From Novosphingobium sp. BW1 (lineage in GTDB: Bacteria > Pseudomonadota > Alphaproteobacteria > Sphingomonadales > Sphingomonadaceae), in assembly GCF_008107685.1 (NCBI RefSeq), contig NZ_VIRF01000055.1:1-45233 (forward strand): DNA of 45,233 nucleotides, given 5' to 3'. Under the pieces are notes generated by a model. That model was not told the DNA's origin. It did not search any database and saw only the letters and a program-made list of their open reading frames with translations. Below are positions 25,523 to 34,641 of this stretch, in pieces. The translations under genes were made by a program, and so were the position numbers. Within the stretch, counting starts at the first letter, position 1; each line of letters begins with the position of its first letter.

Positions 25523-26959
25523 ATGGATAAGACCCGAAGTACGTCCTTGCAGGAGCATGTCGTGGTGCTGGGCGGCGGGATTGCCGGCCTCAGCGCGGCG
25601 GATAGCCTGAGCAAGGCGGGCATGCGTGTCACCGTGATCGAGGAGCGCGATGCGTGCGGTGGTACGCACCGTTCCCGCGCGATCGGCCCCTACACCTTCG
25701 ATGTCGGCTCAATCTTCTATGAGAGCAGCGCGCGCCTTTTCAATCTGGCGCCCGGACTTCGCGAAATGTGCCCGCAGGTGATCCGCCGCCAGCGCCGGAT
25801 CGCGCCAGGCGGCGCGCTCGCGCACTACCCGCTCGAACCGCGCGAATTTCTGCGTCGCCCTCCGCGCGAACTGGCCGCGGCCCTGATCGACCTCGCCGTC
25901 TCGCGCTTTGCGGTGCGGCGCGATGGCAGCCTGGCCGCGATATCGACACAGCGCCTCGGAAAGCGCTTCTTCGCGCAGACCGGCCTGCGCAGCTACATCA
26001 CCCGTTTTAACCACGTCCCTCCCGAGGATGTGAGCGAGTCCTTCTTCTTCCACCGCATGGCCTTCATCGAGAAGGCGACCCGTCCACGGGAAATGGCACG
26101 TCTGGCCTTCCGCGCACTGCTCAGCCGGGGCTCGGTGGCCGGCCGCCCCCGCCCCGCCCTGCACGTGCGCCCGCGCGAGGGATACGCCCCGCTCTTTGCT
26201 GCCATCACGGATCGCCTCGCCGAACGGGGCGTGGACATCCGTACCGCAACCGCGCTGCGCACCCTCTCGGGAGGTAACGGGACCTACCGGATCGAAACCG
26301 ATCACGGCTCCCTGGATGCCACCGCTGTCGTCTCGGCGCTTCCGCTCGACACCCTGCACCGCGCCCTGTTCGGCGCGCCCAGCGGGCTGACCTCGCTCGG
26401 CATGACCACGCTCTATGTCTCGGCGGCCCAACTGGCGCCCGATACGGGCAACGTGCTGTTCAACTTCGATACGCGCGGGCGCTGGAAACGCGCGACGATC
26501 TATTCGCGCATCTACCCCGAACCGCAGATGACTCGCGAATTCTTCGCCGTCGAGTGCACCCTGCCCCCGGGAGGCGAACACGCACCGCAGGACGTCTTCG
26601 CCGATTTTCGCGACCACCTCTCCGCTGTCGGCCTCGCCCGCGACCTGCGCCTGGAAGGGCACGAGCATGTCCCGGATTGCTACCCGCTCTATCGCCCGGG
26701 AACCGAGGCCATCCTTCATGACACCCTTGCCCGGATCGAGGAACAGGGCATCGTCCTTGCCGGACGCCAGGGCCGCTTCGAATATCTTCCCACCTCGTCG
26801 GGCGTGATACGCCGTGTCGGCGAGGAACTTGCCCGAGCGGCGCTCCAGCCCGATCCAGTACCCACAGGAAAGCAGGCCATCCGCCCCGTCACATCCGCGC
26901 CGGCAATATCTGCACAATCCCGGACAGGCCGCGTGCCCAGCATGCCAAGCCACTCCTGA
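25523..26959 (+). CDS. FAD-dependent amine-oxidase/mutase-like flavoprotein
   Basis: About 478 residues. The FAD-binding Rossmann motif is VVVLGGGIAGLSAA (14-26) with the ribose-binding Glu at the end of the second strand (VIEE, 38-41) and CGGTHRS after it. A second FAD-contacting GG-type element near the C-terminus is VLAGRQGRFEYLPTSSGV, in short GRQGRFEYL. This layout occurs in protoporphyrinogen-oxidase-like, amine-oxidase and UDP-galactopyranose-mutase proteins. The FDVGSIFYES segment and the polysaccharide neighbours make a nucleotide-sugar mutase or lipid-linked-sugar oxidoreductase plausible, but this is inference. Start at ATG 25523 is uncertain; a GTG at 25496 is in frame and neither has a good ribosome site. 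Confidence 0.75.
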   Translation: MDKTRSTSLQEHVVVLGGGIAGLSAADSLSKAGMRVTVIEERDACGGTHRSRAIGPYTFDVGSIFYESSARLFNLAPGLREMCPQVIRRQRRIAPGGALAHYPLEPREFLRRPPRELAAALIDLAVSRFAVRRDGSLAAISTQRLGKRFFAQTGLRSYITRFNHVPPEDVSESFFFHRMAFIEKATRPREMARLAFRALLSRGSVAGRPRPALHVRPREGYAPLFAAITDRLAERGVDIRTATALRTLSGGNGTYRIETDHGSLDATAVVSALPLDTLHRALFGAPSGLTSLGMTTLYVSAAQLAPDTGNVLFNFDTRGRWKRATIYSRIYPEPQMTREFFAVECTLPPGGEHAPQDVFADFRDHLSAVGLARDLRLEGHEHVPDCYPLYRPGTEAILHDTLARIEEQGIVLAGRQGRFEYLPTSSGVIRRVGEELARAALQPDPVPTGKQAIRPVTSAPAISAQSRTGRVPSMPSHS

Positions 26960-27035
26960 CCCCTTTCGCGAAATTGGGTCCAAAAGGGCGGTAGTTCCAC
27001 TGGTGGGCCTGCGCTGTTTCCCGCACCCCTTTGAT

Positions 27036-28316
27036 ATGAGCACTGCACGAACCTGCGCGATGGGCGTGGCCCCGCCTTCGGCTTCCTCTCTTGAGGACGG
27101 CCCGAACGTGCGCATATTCAACGTGAAGTACAGCCCGAACCTGGGCGACGGACTTCTCAGTGAGTGCCTTGAGGGCGGCTTGGCCCGGCATGGCGCTGCC
27201 CAGGCCCGCTCCATCGACCTTGCAGGCCGCACCGCCTATTCCAAGGGCACCGCTGCGCGCACGCATGCCTTGCAACTTCTCCACGCCCTGCCCTCCCCAC
27301 TGCGGCGCGAAGCGGTACGCCTGCCGCTGGCACTGGCCTCAAGGCGGACCTGGGCTCCCCACTACGCCGCCGAACTGGAGCAGGCAGACGCGGTGGTGAT
27401 CGGGGGCGGCAACTTGCTGGCTGACATGGACCTCAACTTCCCCACCAAGCTGGCGCTTGCGATCGAAAGCGCGGCCAGGCGCAACCTGCCGATCTTCCTC
27501 TACGGCCTGGGCGTATCGCCCGGCTGGAGCAAGGAGGGCAGGGCCCGGCTTCACCGGGCCCTGCGCTGCGGACAAGTGCGCCGGGTGTGGGTGCGCGATG
27601 CCCGCTCACGCGAACTGTGGCAGGAACTCGCTGGCGATGCTTTCGGCCTAGATGCTGGCGTGGTGCGCGATCCGGGGCTGCTTGCCGCGCGCCAGTACGG
27701 CGCGCCGAAACAGGCTGTCCGTGACATGCGCCCCTCGGCACCGGCCCGTATCGGCCTCAACGTGATGAGCGCGCTCGCGGTCGCCTACCATGGTGGTCAG
27801 ATGCTCACCGAAGAGGCGCTCGACGCCTGGTACCTCGCGCTCGGCCGTGATCTGCTGGCGCGCGGCTATTACCTCAGCGTCTTTTCCAATGGCAGCCCGG
27901 AAGACCGCGCCGCCGTTGAGCGCCTGCGCCTGCGCTTCGAACGTGCCGAGGGCCCTCGGCGGGTCGCCTTTCCCGAAATCCGGAACCCGGGCGATCTGGT
28001 CGCCTGCATCTCCGATCTCGATGGATTGGTCGCCTTCCGCATGCACGCGATCATCGCGGCCTATTCCTGCGCGGTCCCCTTTTTGGCGCTTGCCTGGGAC
28101 GCGAAGCTCGCTGCGTTCCTGGCCTCGGTCGACTGCAGCGATCACCTCGTCGATATCACCCGGGCCTCTCCGGCCACCGCCGCAGAGCGCATCACGCACC
28201 AGCTGGCGCAGGGCATCGCCCCCGCCGCCCGCCGGGCCACGCTTGACCAGGCCGAGGCCGATATTGCCACGCTTGCCGCCGCCATTCGTGAAGCCCTCGC
28301 CCTCGCGCCGCTTTGA
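27036..28316 (+). CDS. Polysaccharide pyruvyltransferase family protein
   Basis: A 426-residue protein of the polysaccharide pyruvyltransferase (CsaB/WcaK/GumL-like) family, which puts ketal pyruvate on sugars of surface polysaccharides using phosphoenolpyruvate. Family features are NVKYSPNLGDGLLSECLEGGL (key NLGD), VVIGGGNLLADMD near 128-140, YGLGVSPGW, VWVRDARSREL, and the late FRMHAIIAAYSCAVPFLAL (key RMHA). Some members instead modify other groups, so the exact reaction is open. Start at ATG 27036; the frame upstream is antisense-like. The gene lies 76 bases after the flavoprotein and is directly followed by the hydrolase. Confidence 0.85.
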   Translation: MSTARTCAMGVAPPSASSLEDGPNVRIFNVKYSPNLGDGLLSECLEGGLARHGAAQARSIDLAGRTAYSKGTAARTHALQLLHALPSPLRREAVRLPLALASRRTWAPHYAAELEQADAVVIGGGNLLADMDLNFPTKLALAIESAARRNLPIFLYGLGVSPGWSKEGRARLHRALRCGQVRRVWVRDARSRELWQELAGDAFGLDAGVVRDPGLLAARQYGAPKQAVRDMRPSAPARIGLNVMSALAVAYHGGQMLTEEALDAWYLALGRDLLARGYYLSVFSNGSPEDRAAVERLRLRFERAEGPRRVAFPEIRNPGDLVACISDLDGLVAFRMHAIIAAYSCAVPFLALAWDAKLAAFLASVDCSDHLVDITRASPATAAERITHQLAQGIAPAARRATLDQAEADIATLAAAIREALALAPL

Positions 28317-28325
28317 GGCGCCTTG

Positions 28326-30053
28326 ATGTTGCACAGGCACCTTCCGATCTGGCCCCTGGCAGTCGCCGCCTGCCTGTCGCCAGCCCTGCCCATCGATGCC
28401 TTTGCCGCACCTCTCTCCAGGTTTTGCAGCCCGCAGATGCAGAATATGGCTGGCACACGGCTGGGCGCTGCATCCAATTTCGCACAGGGTTGGAACCCTC
28501 GAACCCTGAAGGCCGCCACCCGGCTGGGCGTTACCCGGTTTCGTGACAGCCTGCGCTGGAAGGATATTGAACGCGCTAGAGGCCGCTACCGGTTTGAGGG
28601 CGCGCGCAACCTCTATCCTGACGAACTCGCCCGGAACGGGGCGCACCTGACCCTCACGCTCAATTGGGGCAACCCACTCTACGACGGCGGGGAAACACCG
28701 CATAGCGCCGAGGCTCTGGCCGCATTCGGCCGCTTCGCGCGCGCAGCGGTCAGGCGCTTTCCGGCCATCGACACCCTGGAGATCGGCAACGAGGTCAACG
28801 GCGCGAACTTCGTGAACGGCAAAGTCAAAACGGACGGCCTGCCCCGCCGCGCGGACTACCATCTGGCCATGGTCCGCGCGGCTTCCGCAGCGGTGAAGGC
28901 CGAGCGCCCGGACATCACGGTGCTGGGCGGGGCCACCCACTCGCTTCCAGCGGGCTTCCTGTGGCCCTTGCTCGAAAAGGACAGGACCGGCGCCATAGAG
29001 GGGCTGGCCCTCCATCCCTACACCACCCCGATCGACCAGTTGCCCGCGCAGTTCGCCCTGCTGTGCCAGAGCCCGGCAGTGGGGACGCGCAGCCTGACCG
29101 TCACCGAATTTTCCAGCGCCCGCCCCCGGCAGGCACCAGACGACCTGGTGCGCACCTTTACGGTTCTCGCCAGCCTCGGCGCAACCGAAGTCGACTGGTA
29201 TCCACTCAACCCGCGCGGCGACCGGCAGAAGCCCCTCATCGATCAAGCGGGACGGATCACTCCGACCGGTGACGCCTTCCGCTTTGTGGGAGAGCATCTA
29301 GCCGGACAACCGGTGCGCCGCCTCCCCGTCGATGACTTCACCTTTGCCGCCGCGTTCGGGACGCGCGCCTGGGTCGTCTGGGGCGTACCGCGCGCACTGC
29401 ACATCACGGCACCGGGGGTTCGGGCCTTCGACGCGCAAGGACGCCCCCTTCCCGACGACGAGCTGACCCTGGCGGAGACCCGCGCCCTGGTCCTCCTCGC
29501 CGACCAACCGCAGACGCGCCCTCCTTTCGCGCTGGGCTGCCAGACACAGATTGCGGACAGCCGCCTGCAGTTTTCCTATCCCTCCCCGCATGAGGGCACG
29601 CCTTCGAAGGATCTGTTCCGAAGTCTGGCCCGGATCGGTGGCGTCGACAGACCGCTCTCAGCCATGCCCGGGCAAGAGCGGCGCGGTGTACCCTGGACCC
29701 CGTACCTCAGCCTCGCGGCGCATCGCGGGGCGCGGATCGACGGGACCAGCCTGCGTCCCGCGTTCGGACGCAAGGACGGTGCCCTTGTCCAGAGCATCGC
29801 CATCGCCCCGAACACCGAACTCGAGCTGGACCTGGAACTCACCCCCACCTCGGGCGCGCTCGATGTGGGGCTACGGCTGGGCGCCAAGGAGCTGGATGCC
29901 TTTACGGTCACGGCGCCCGTTCACCTGAAACGGCGCCTGCACAGTGAGACACCCGCCCGGCTAGAGATTACCGTCGCCAGCGCCTCGGGCCTCAGGCCCG
30001 CCACTGCCGACTATCGGATCCGCCTGTCCCAGCCGGGACGGTGCCCGGCCTGA
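28326..30053 (+). CDS. Secreted clan-GH-A-like glycoside hydrolase
   Basis: About 575 residues. A signal peptide (1-27, cleavage near AFA) leads to a TIM-barrel domain with the clan A catalytic pair: acid/base Glu156 in IGNEVNG and nucleophile Glu261 in VTEFSS, on the expected strands 4 and 7. A C-terminal beta-rich region (about 330-575) is of unknown type. GH39, GH5 and GH30-like families share this layout and I cannot choose. It should act in the periplasm or outside on a polysaccharide, perhaps the one made by the neighbouring genes. GAGG stands eight bases before the ATG. It is nine bases from the stop of glgX, tail to tail. Confidence 0.75.
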   Translation: MLHRHLPIWPLAVAACLSPALPIDAFAAPLSRFCSPQMQNMAGTRLGAASNFAQGWNPRTLKAATRLGVTRFRDSLRWKDIERARGRYRFEGARNLYPDELARNGAHLTLTLNWGNPLYDGGETPHSAEALAAFGRFARAAVRRFPAIDTLEIGNEVNGANFVNGKVKTDGLPRRADYHLAMVRAASAAVKAERPDITVLGGATHSLPAGFLWPLLEKDRTGAIEGLALHPYTTPIDQLPAQFALLCQSPAVGTRSLTVTEFSSARPRQAPDDLVRTFTVLASLGATEVDWYPLNPRGDRQKPLIDQAGRITPTGDAFRFVGEHLAGQPVRRLPVDDFTFAAAFGTRAWVVWGVPRALHITAPGVRAFDAQGRPLPDDELTLAETRALVLLADQPQTRPPFALGCQTQIADSRLQFSYPSPHEGTPSKDLFRSLARIGGVDRPLSAMPGQERRGVPWTPYLSLAAHRGARIDGTSLRPAFGRKDGALVQSIAIAPNTELELDLELTPTSGALDVGLRLGAKELDAFTVTAPVHLKRRLHSETPARLEITVASASGLRPATADYRIRLSQPGRCPA

Positions 30054-30062
30054 AACACCCAG

Positions 30063-31883
30063 TCAGGCATCCTTCCACGCGAAGGACACCTCACGCGCGT
30101 CCCTGTCGAGGATCAGATGCAAAGCCCTGGCGCCGGGCGCCTGCGCCCGTACGAGGCGAAGCGCTGCGCGGGCCGGGTCCTCCCAATCCTCCACGGTCAT
30201 GGGCTGGTCAGGTCCGGCCAGCCAAAGCGTCTCCTGCGGGAGTGCGGCCAGAAGGTCCTGCGCTTCCCGGCGCAACGCGGAAAGACGCGCGACATGCTCT
30301 TCCAGTTCCAGATCGCGCGACGACCAGTCGATCCAGCCGATCGGATTGTCCTGGCAATAGGCGTTGTTGTTGCCCCGCTGGCTGCGGCCGAACTCGTCGC
30401 CCGCGGTCAGCATGATCGTTCCGGTCGAAGCGAACAGCGTGGCGAGCATGGCCTTCAGGTCGCGCCGCCGCGCCACCTCTATCGCAGGGTCTGTGCTTGG
30501 CCCTTCAGTACCATGGTTCCAGCTGTGGTTCTCACCATGACCGTCGCGGTTGTCCTCGCCATTCGCCTCGTTGTGGCGCTGGGCATAGGTGACCGTGTCC
30601 GCGAGCGTGAAGCCGTCGTGCGCGGCCAGGAAATTGACCGAGCGGCAGGGGCGCTGCGGCGAACTTTCCCCGAACACGTCGCTCGACCCGGCCAGCCGCT
30701 TCGCGAGCACGCCCACGCCCGCCTCGCCCTTCCAGAAGCGGCGCACATCGTCGCGGAAGCGGTCGTTCCACTCCAGCCAGTTTTCGGGGAATTGGCCAAG
30801 CTGATAGCCGCCCGGGCCGATGTCCCAGGGCTCGGCGATCAGGATGCGGTCCGCCAGCACCGGGTCGTCGGCGATCTCGGCAAAGATGATGGCATCGGGT
30901 GCGAAGCCGGGACCGCGCGCGAGGACAGGCGCGAGATCGAAGCGGAAGCCGTCGACACCGGCATTCTCAACAAAGTGGCGCAAGGCCGCGCGGGTGAGCG
31001 CGCGCACCGCCGGGTTCGCGAAGTCGAGCGTATTGCCGCAGCCCGTATCGTTGATGAGCGAACCATCGCCCGCGTGGGCATAGGCCGCGTTGTCGAGCCC
31101 GCGCAGCGAGAGCACGCCTCCCTCGCGGTCGCTTTCGCCCGAATGGTTGAAGACCAGATCGAGCACCACCCCGATGCCGTGTTCGCGCAAGGTAGCGACA
31201 GTTGCGCGCAGCTCGGCCACTCCGCCGGGGCACAGGCCGGGGTCGAGCGCCATCATCGCGACCGGATTGTACCCCCAGGCGTTGACTAGCCCGAGCGGGG
31301 GCAAGTGGCGCTCGTCGATCCAGGCGACGATGGGCATGAGTTCGACCGCCCCCACACCCAGCTTGCGCAAGTGGGCGAGAACGGCAGGGTGTGCAAGTGC
31401 GCCCACGGTCCCGCGCAGCGCTTCGGGCACCTCGGGATGGCACATAGTAAAGCCGCGCACGTTGACTTCGTAGACGAGCCCGCCCGGGCGCAGGACCGGA
31501 GGAGCGGCCGCCAGCGTATCGCGCGGGGCTGCCACCCGCGCGCGCGGTACGAGGTGGGCAGTATCCTCGCCGAAGCGGGCAAACGCGGGATCCTGCACGA
31601 AGCGGCCGTCAAGCTCGAGGGCGTAGGGGTCCACCAGCAGTTTGGCCGGATCGAACCAGAGCCCGTCTTCGGGTGCCCAGGTCCCGTTCGCACGGTAGCC
31701 ATAGAGCGCCCCGGAAAGGTCCCCGGGACACCCGAGGGTCCAGACATCTCCATCGCGGTGCATTGCGCGGCGCGTTTCGGCGCCCGTATCATCGAACAGG
31801 CACAGCCAGACCTGCTCGGCCCGGGGCGCGCGCACCGCGAAACGGGTGGCCCCGCCTTGCACCTGCGCCCCCAGCCCGGTCAT
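30063..31883 (-). CDS. glgX: GlgX, glycogen debranching enzyme
   Basis: A 606-residue GH13 isoamylase-type enzyme that cleaves alpha-1,6 branches left by phosphorylase. An N-terminal CBM48-like domain (about 1-120) precedes the barrel. Catalytic motifs are GFRFDLAPVL (nucleophile Asp), ILIAEPWDIGPGGYQLG (acid/base Glu, in short AEPWD) and FLAAHDGFTLAD. Also GDEFGRSQRGNNNAYCQDN shows the family's fifth region (key EFGRSQ). Shorter than E. coli GlgX (657). ATG at 31883 overlaps the glgA stop (ATGA). Last gene of the operon. Confidence 0.93.
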   Translation of the reverse strand: MTGLGAQVQGGATRFAVRAPRAEQVWLCLFDDTGAETRRAMHRDGDVWTLGCPGDLSGALYGYRANGTWAPEDGLWFDPAKLLVDPYALELDGRFVQDPAFARFGEDTAHLVPRARVAAPRDTLAAAPPVLRPGGLVYEVNVRGFTMCHPEVPEALRGTVGALAHPAVLAHLRKLGVGAVELMPIVAWIDERHLPPLGLVNAWGYNPVAMMALDPGLCPGGVAELRATVATLREHGIGVVLDLVFNHSGESDREGGVLSLRGLDNAAYAHAGDGSLINDTGCGNTLDFANPAVRALTRAALRHFVENAGVDGFRFDLAPVLARGPGFAPDAIIFAEIADDPVLADRILIAEPWDIGPGGYQLGQFPENWLEWNDRFRDDVRRFWKGEAGVGVLAKRLAGSSDVFGESSPQRPCRSVNFLAAHDGFTLADTVTYAQRHNEANGEDNRDGHGENHSWNHGTEGPSTDPAIEVARRRDLKAMLATLFASTGTIMLTAGDEFGRSQRGNNNAYCQDNPIGWIDWSSRDLELEEHVARLSALRREAQDLLAALPQETLWLAGPDQPMTVEDWEDPARAALRLVRAQAPGARALHLILDRDAREVSFAWKDA

Positions 31884-33340
31884 CCGATCAGGTCCTTGTA
31901 GAGCCGCGCGTAAGCCCGGCCGCTCGCCGCCCATGAGAAATCGGCCTTCATCCCGTTCTTCTGGATGCGCTGCCAGTCGTCCTTGTGACCATAGAGTGCG
32001 ACCGTGCGTTCAATGGCCGCGGCCACGTTCTCGGCGTCCACACCGTCGAACTGGATGCCCGTGGCTACACCCGCAGCCAGCGCGGCCGGGTTGGCGTCGA
32101 TCACGGTGTCCGCCAGCCCCCCGGTGCGGGCGACTACGGGGACACAGCCATAGGCGAGGCCGTAAAGCTGGGTCAGGCCGCAGGGTTCGAAGCGCGAGGG
32201 AATGAGGATCGCATCACCTCCCGCCTGCATTTGGTGGGAAAGCGCCTCATCATAGCCGATGCGCACCGCGACGCGCCCCGGATGGCGCGCGGCCACCGCG
32301 CGCAGCTGCGCTTCGAGTTCGGCATCGCCCGATCCCAGCACCGCCAGTCGCGCGCCTTGGGCCACTAGGTGATCGGCCATCTCGGGCAGGAGATCCATGC
32401 CCTTTTGCCAGGTGAGGCGCGTGATCGCGACGAAAAGCGGGCCTTCCTCCTCGACCAGACCGAACTCGGCCTCAAGCGCGCGCGTGTTAAGCGCCTTTCG
32501 GCCCAGCGTGCGCGCGGTGTAGCTGGCCGCAAGGCTGGGGTCACAGGCCGGGTTCCACAGCTGGCCATCAATGCCATTGAGGATGCCGTGGACCGCGTTT
32601 CCCCGTTCGGCGATAAGGCCTTCGAGGCCCATGCCAAAGCGCGGACTGCGGATCTCGCGCGCGTAGGTCGGGCTGACGGTGGTGATCGCATCGGCGCAGA
32701 AAAGCCCCGCCTTGAGCATGCCGAAGCCGCCGTAATATTCCACGCCCTGCATGTGCCAGGCCCGGCTCGGCAGGCCCGTCTCGGCAAAGATCGCGGCCTC
32801 GAAGCGGCCCTGGAAAGCAATGTTGTGGACCGTGACCACGCTCGGCACCGAGGCCCCGCCAAAAGGCGCATAGCGGGTGTAGGCCGCGGCCATGGCCCCC
32901 TGCCAGTCGTGCGCGTGGAGCAGATCGAAACGCTGCGCCTTGCCGCGCACAGTGACCGCCCCGCCCGCGACATCGGCCGCCGCGCGGCCCAGTGCGCAGA
33001 AGCGGCGCCAGTTGTCGGGCCAGTCCTTGCCCGTCGCGTCGGCGTAGGGGAGCCCCTCACGCGTGAACAGATCGGGCGCATCGAGAACGTAAAGCGGATG
33101 CGCTCCCAGCTTGCCAGCAAGGAGGCGCGCCGGACCGCCGAACAGGTCCGGCCAGGTGTAGACTGCGCGCGCGCGGCCCAGCGCCTTGAGCACGGAAGGG
33201 TAGCCCGGAAGCAACGTGGTGACCGCCACGCCTTCGCCCGCAAGCGCGCCCGGAAGCGCCCCCACGACATCGGCGAGACCACCTGTCTTGACCAGCGGGA
33301 CCGCCTCCGAAGCGACAGACAGGACACGAATATCGGGCAA
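31880..33340 (-). CDS. glgA: GlgA, ADP-glucose glycogen synthase
   Basis: A 486-residue GT5 enzyme that extends alpha-1,4-glucan from ADP-glucose. The N-terminal KTGGLADVVGALPGAL (ADP-glucose-binding KTGGLAD) and the C-terminal RFEPCGLTQLYGLAYG (catalytic Glu region) are intact, with TGGLADTV after it. The start is TTG at 33340, with GGAG about 10 bases upstream inside the end of glgC; the two genes are three bases apart. It gives the standard N-terminus MPDIRVLSVASEA. Confidence 0.95.
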   Translation of the reverse strand: MPDIRVLSVASEAVPLVKTGGLADVVGALPGALAGEGVAVTTLLPGYPSVLKALGRARAVYTWPDLFGGPARLLAGKLGAHPLYVLDAPDLFTREGLPYADATGKDWPDNWRRFCALGRAAADVAGGAVTVRGKAQRFDLLHAHDWQGAMAAAYTRYAPFGGASVPSVVTVHNIAFQGRFEAAIFAETGLPSRAWHMQGVEYYGGFGMLKAGLFCADAITTVSPTYAREIRSPRFGMGLEGLIAERGNAVHGILNGIDGQLWNPACDPSLAASYTARTLGRKALNTRALEAEFGLVEEEGPLFVAITRLTWQKGMDLLPEMADHLVAQGARLAVLGSGDAELEAQLRAVAARHPGRVAVRIGYDEALSHQMQAGGDAILIPSRFEPCGLTQLYGLAYGCVPVVARTGGLADTVIDANPAALAAGVATGIQFDGVDAENVAAAIERTVALYGHKDDWQRIQKNGMKADFSWAASGRAYARLYKDLIG

Positions 33341-33343
33341 GGT

Positions 33344-34606
33344 CTACAGCTCCAGCCGGTCGATCATGGCCTTGGTGATGAGGCACACGCCCTTTTCGGT
33401 ACGACGAAAGCGCACCGCGTCAAGCTCGGGGTCTTCGCCCACGACCAGACCTTCGGGGATGCGTACGCCCGAATCGATAACCACGCGGCTGAGGCGCGCG
33501 TTACGTCCGATGTTGCAGTAGGGCAGGATAACCGCCTCGTTGACTTCGGACCAGCTGCCCATCTTCACACCGGTGAAGAGCAGCGAGCGACGCGCCAGCG
33601 AGCCCGAGACAATACAGTCCTGGCTTATCAGCGAGGAGATTGCCTGCCCGCGCCGTCCGTCCTGATCGTGGACGAACTTGGCGGGCGCGGCAACCACGGT
33701 GTCCGTCCAGATCGGCCAGTCACGGTCGTACATGTCGAGCTTGGGGACGGTGTCTGTGAGGTCGAGGTTGGCCTCGAAATAGGCGTCCACGGTGCCGACA
33801 TCGCGCCAGTATTCCTCGATCTCCTCGGCCGCCCGGATGCACGAGGCGGTGAAGCGGTGCGCCTTCGCCTTCCCGTGCCCGACGATGTAGGGGATGATGT
33901 CACCGCCGAAATCCCGCTTGGAATCAGGGTCGGCGGCATCCCGCCGCAGCTGGTCGAAGAGGAACTCGGTCTCGAACACGTAGATGCCCATGGAGGCGAG
34001 CGCGTGTTCTGGATCGCCCGGGATGCCCGGCGGATCATCAGGCTTTTCCAGGAACGAGGTGATGAAGTCATTTTCATCGACGTGCATCACACCAAAGGCC
34101 GTCGCATCGGCGCGCGGCACGGTGAGGCACCCCACGGTGACATCCGCGCCCGATTCGACATGCTCGCGCAGCATGACCTCGTAGTCCATCTTATAGATGT
34201 GATCGCCCGCCAGGATCACCATGTAGCGCGGCGCGTGTGCGGCGATGATGTCGATGTTCTGAAATACCGCATCGGCCGTGCCCTCGTACCACATGTACTC
34301 CGAGATACGCTGCGAGGCAGGCAGGATGTCGAAGCTCTCGTTGCGCTCGGGCCGCATGAAGTTCCAGGCCCGGTTCATGTGCCGGATGAGGCTATGCGCC
34401 TTGTACTGGGTCGCAACGCCGATGCGCCGGATGCCCGAATTGATCGCGTTGGAGAGCGCAAAGTCGATGATCCGGCTCATGCCCCCGAAGTAGACCGCAG
34501 GTTTGGCCCGGTTGTCGGTCAGCTCCTTGAGACGGCTTCCGCGCCCACCGGCCAGGACGTAGGCCATGGCGTCGCGCGCTAGGGGTTGTGGACTGGGGGT
34601 CTTCAT
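33344..34606 (-). CDS. glgC: GlgC, glucose-1-phosphate adenylyltransferase
   Basis: A 420-residue enzyme making ADP-glucose from glucose-1-phosphate and ATP, the committed step of glycogen synthesis. The nucleotide site [20 protein letters not shown] (key GGRGSRL and RAKPAV) is near 18-38, [12 protein letters not shown] holds the metal-binding Asp, and FLEKPDDPP carries the glucose-1-phosphate site Lys. The C-terminal third is a left-handed beta-helix. The enzyme family is allosterically controlled, in Alphaproteobacteria often by fructose-6-phosphate and pyruvate. It lies 35 bases after glgB. Confidence 0.96.
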   Translation of the reverse strand: MKTPSPQPLARDAMAYVLAGGRGSRLKELTDNRAKPAVYFGGMSRIIDFALSNAINSGIRRIGVATQYKAHSLIRHMNRAWNFMRPERNESFDILPASQRISEYMWYEGTADAVFQNIDIIAAHAPRYMVILAGDHIYKMDYEVMLREHVESGADVTVGCLTVPRADATAFGVMHVDENDFITSFLEKPDDPPGIPGDPEHALASMGIYVFETEFLFDQLRRDAADPDSKRDFGGDIIPYIVGHGKAKAHRFTASCIRAAEEIEEYWRDVGTVDAYFEANLDLTDTVPKLDMYDRDWPIWTDTVVAAPAKFVHDQDGRRGQAISSLISQDCIVSGSLARRSLLFTGVKMGSWSEVNEAVILPYCNIGRNARLSRVVIDSGVRIPEGLVVGEDPELDAVRFRRTEKGVCLITKAMIDRLEL

Positions 34607-34641
34607 CGTCCGTCTATCCTCTCATGGCCCGCGGCCTGCTC

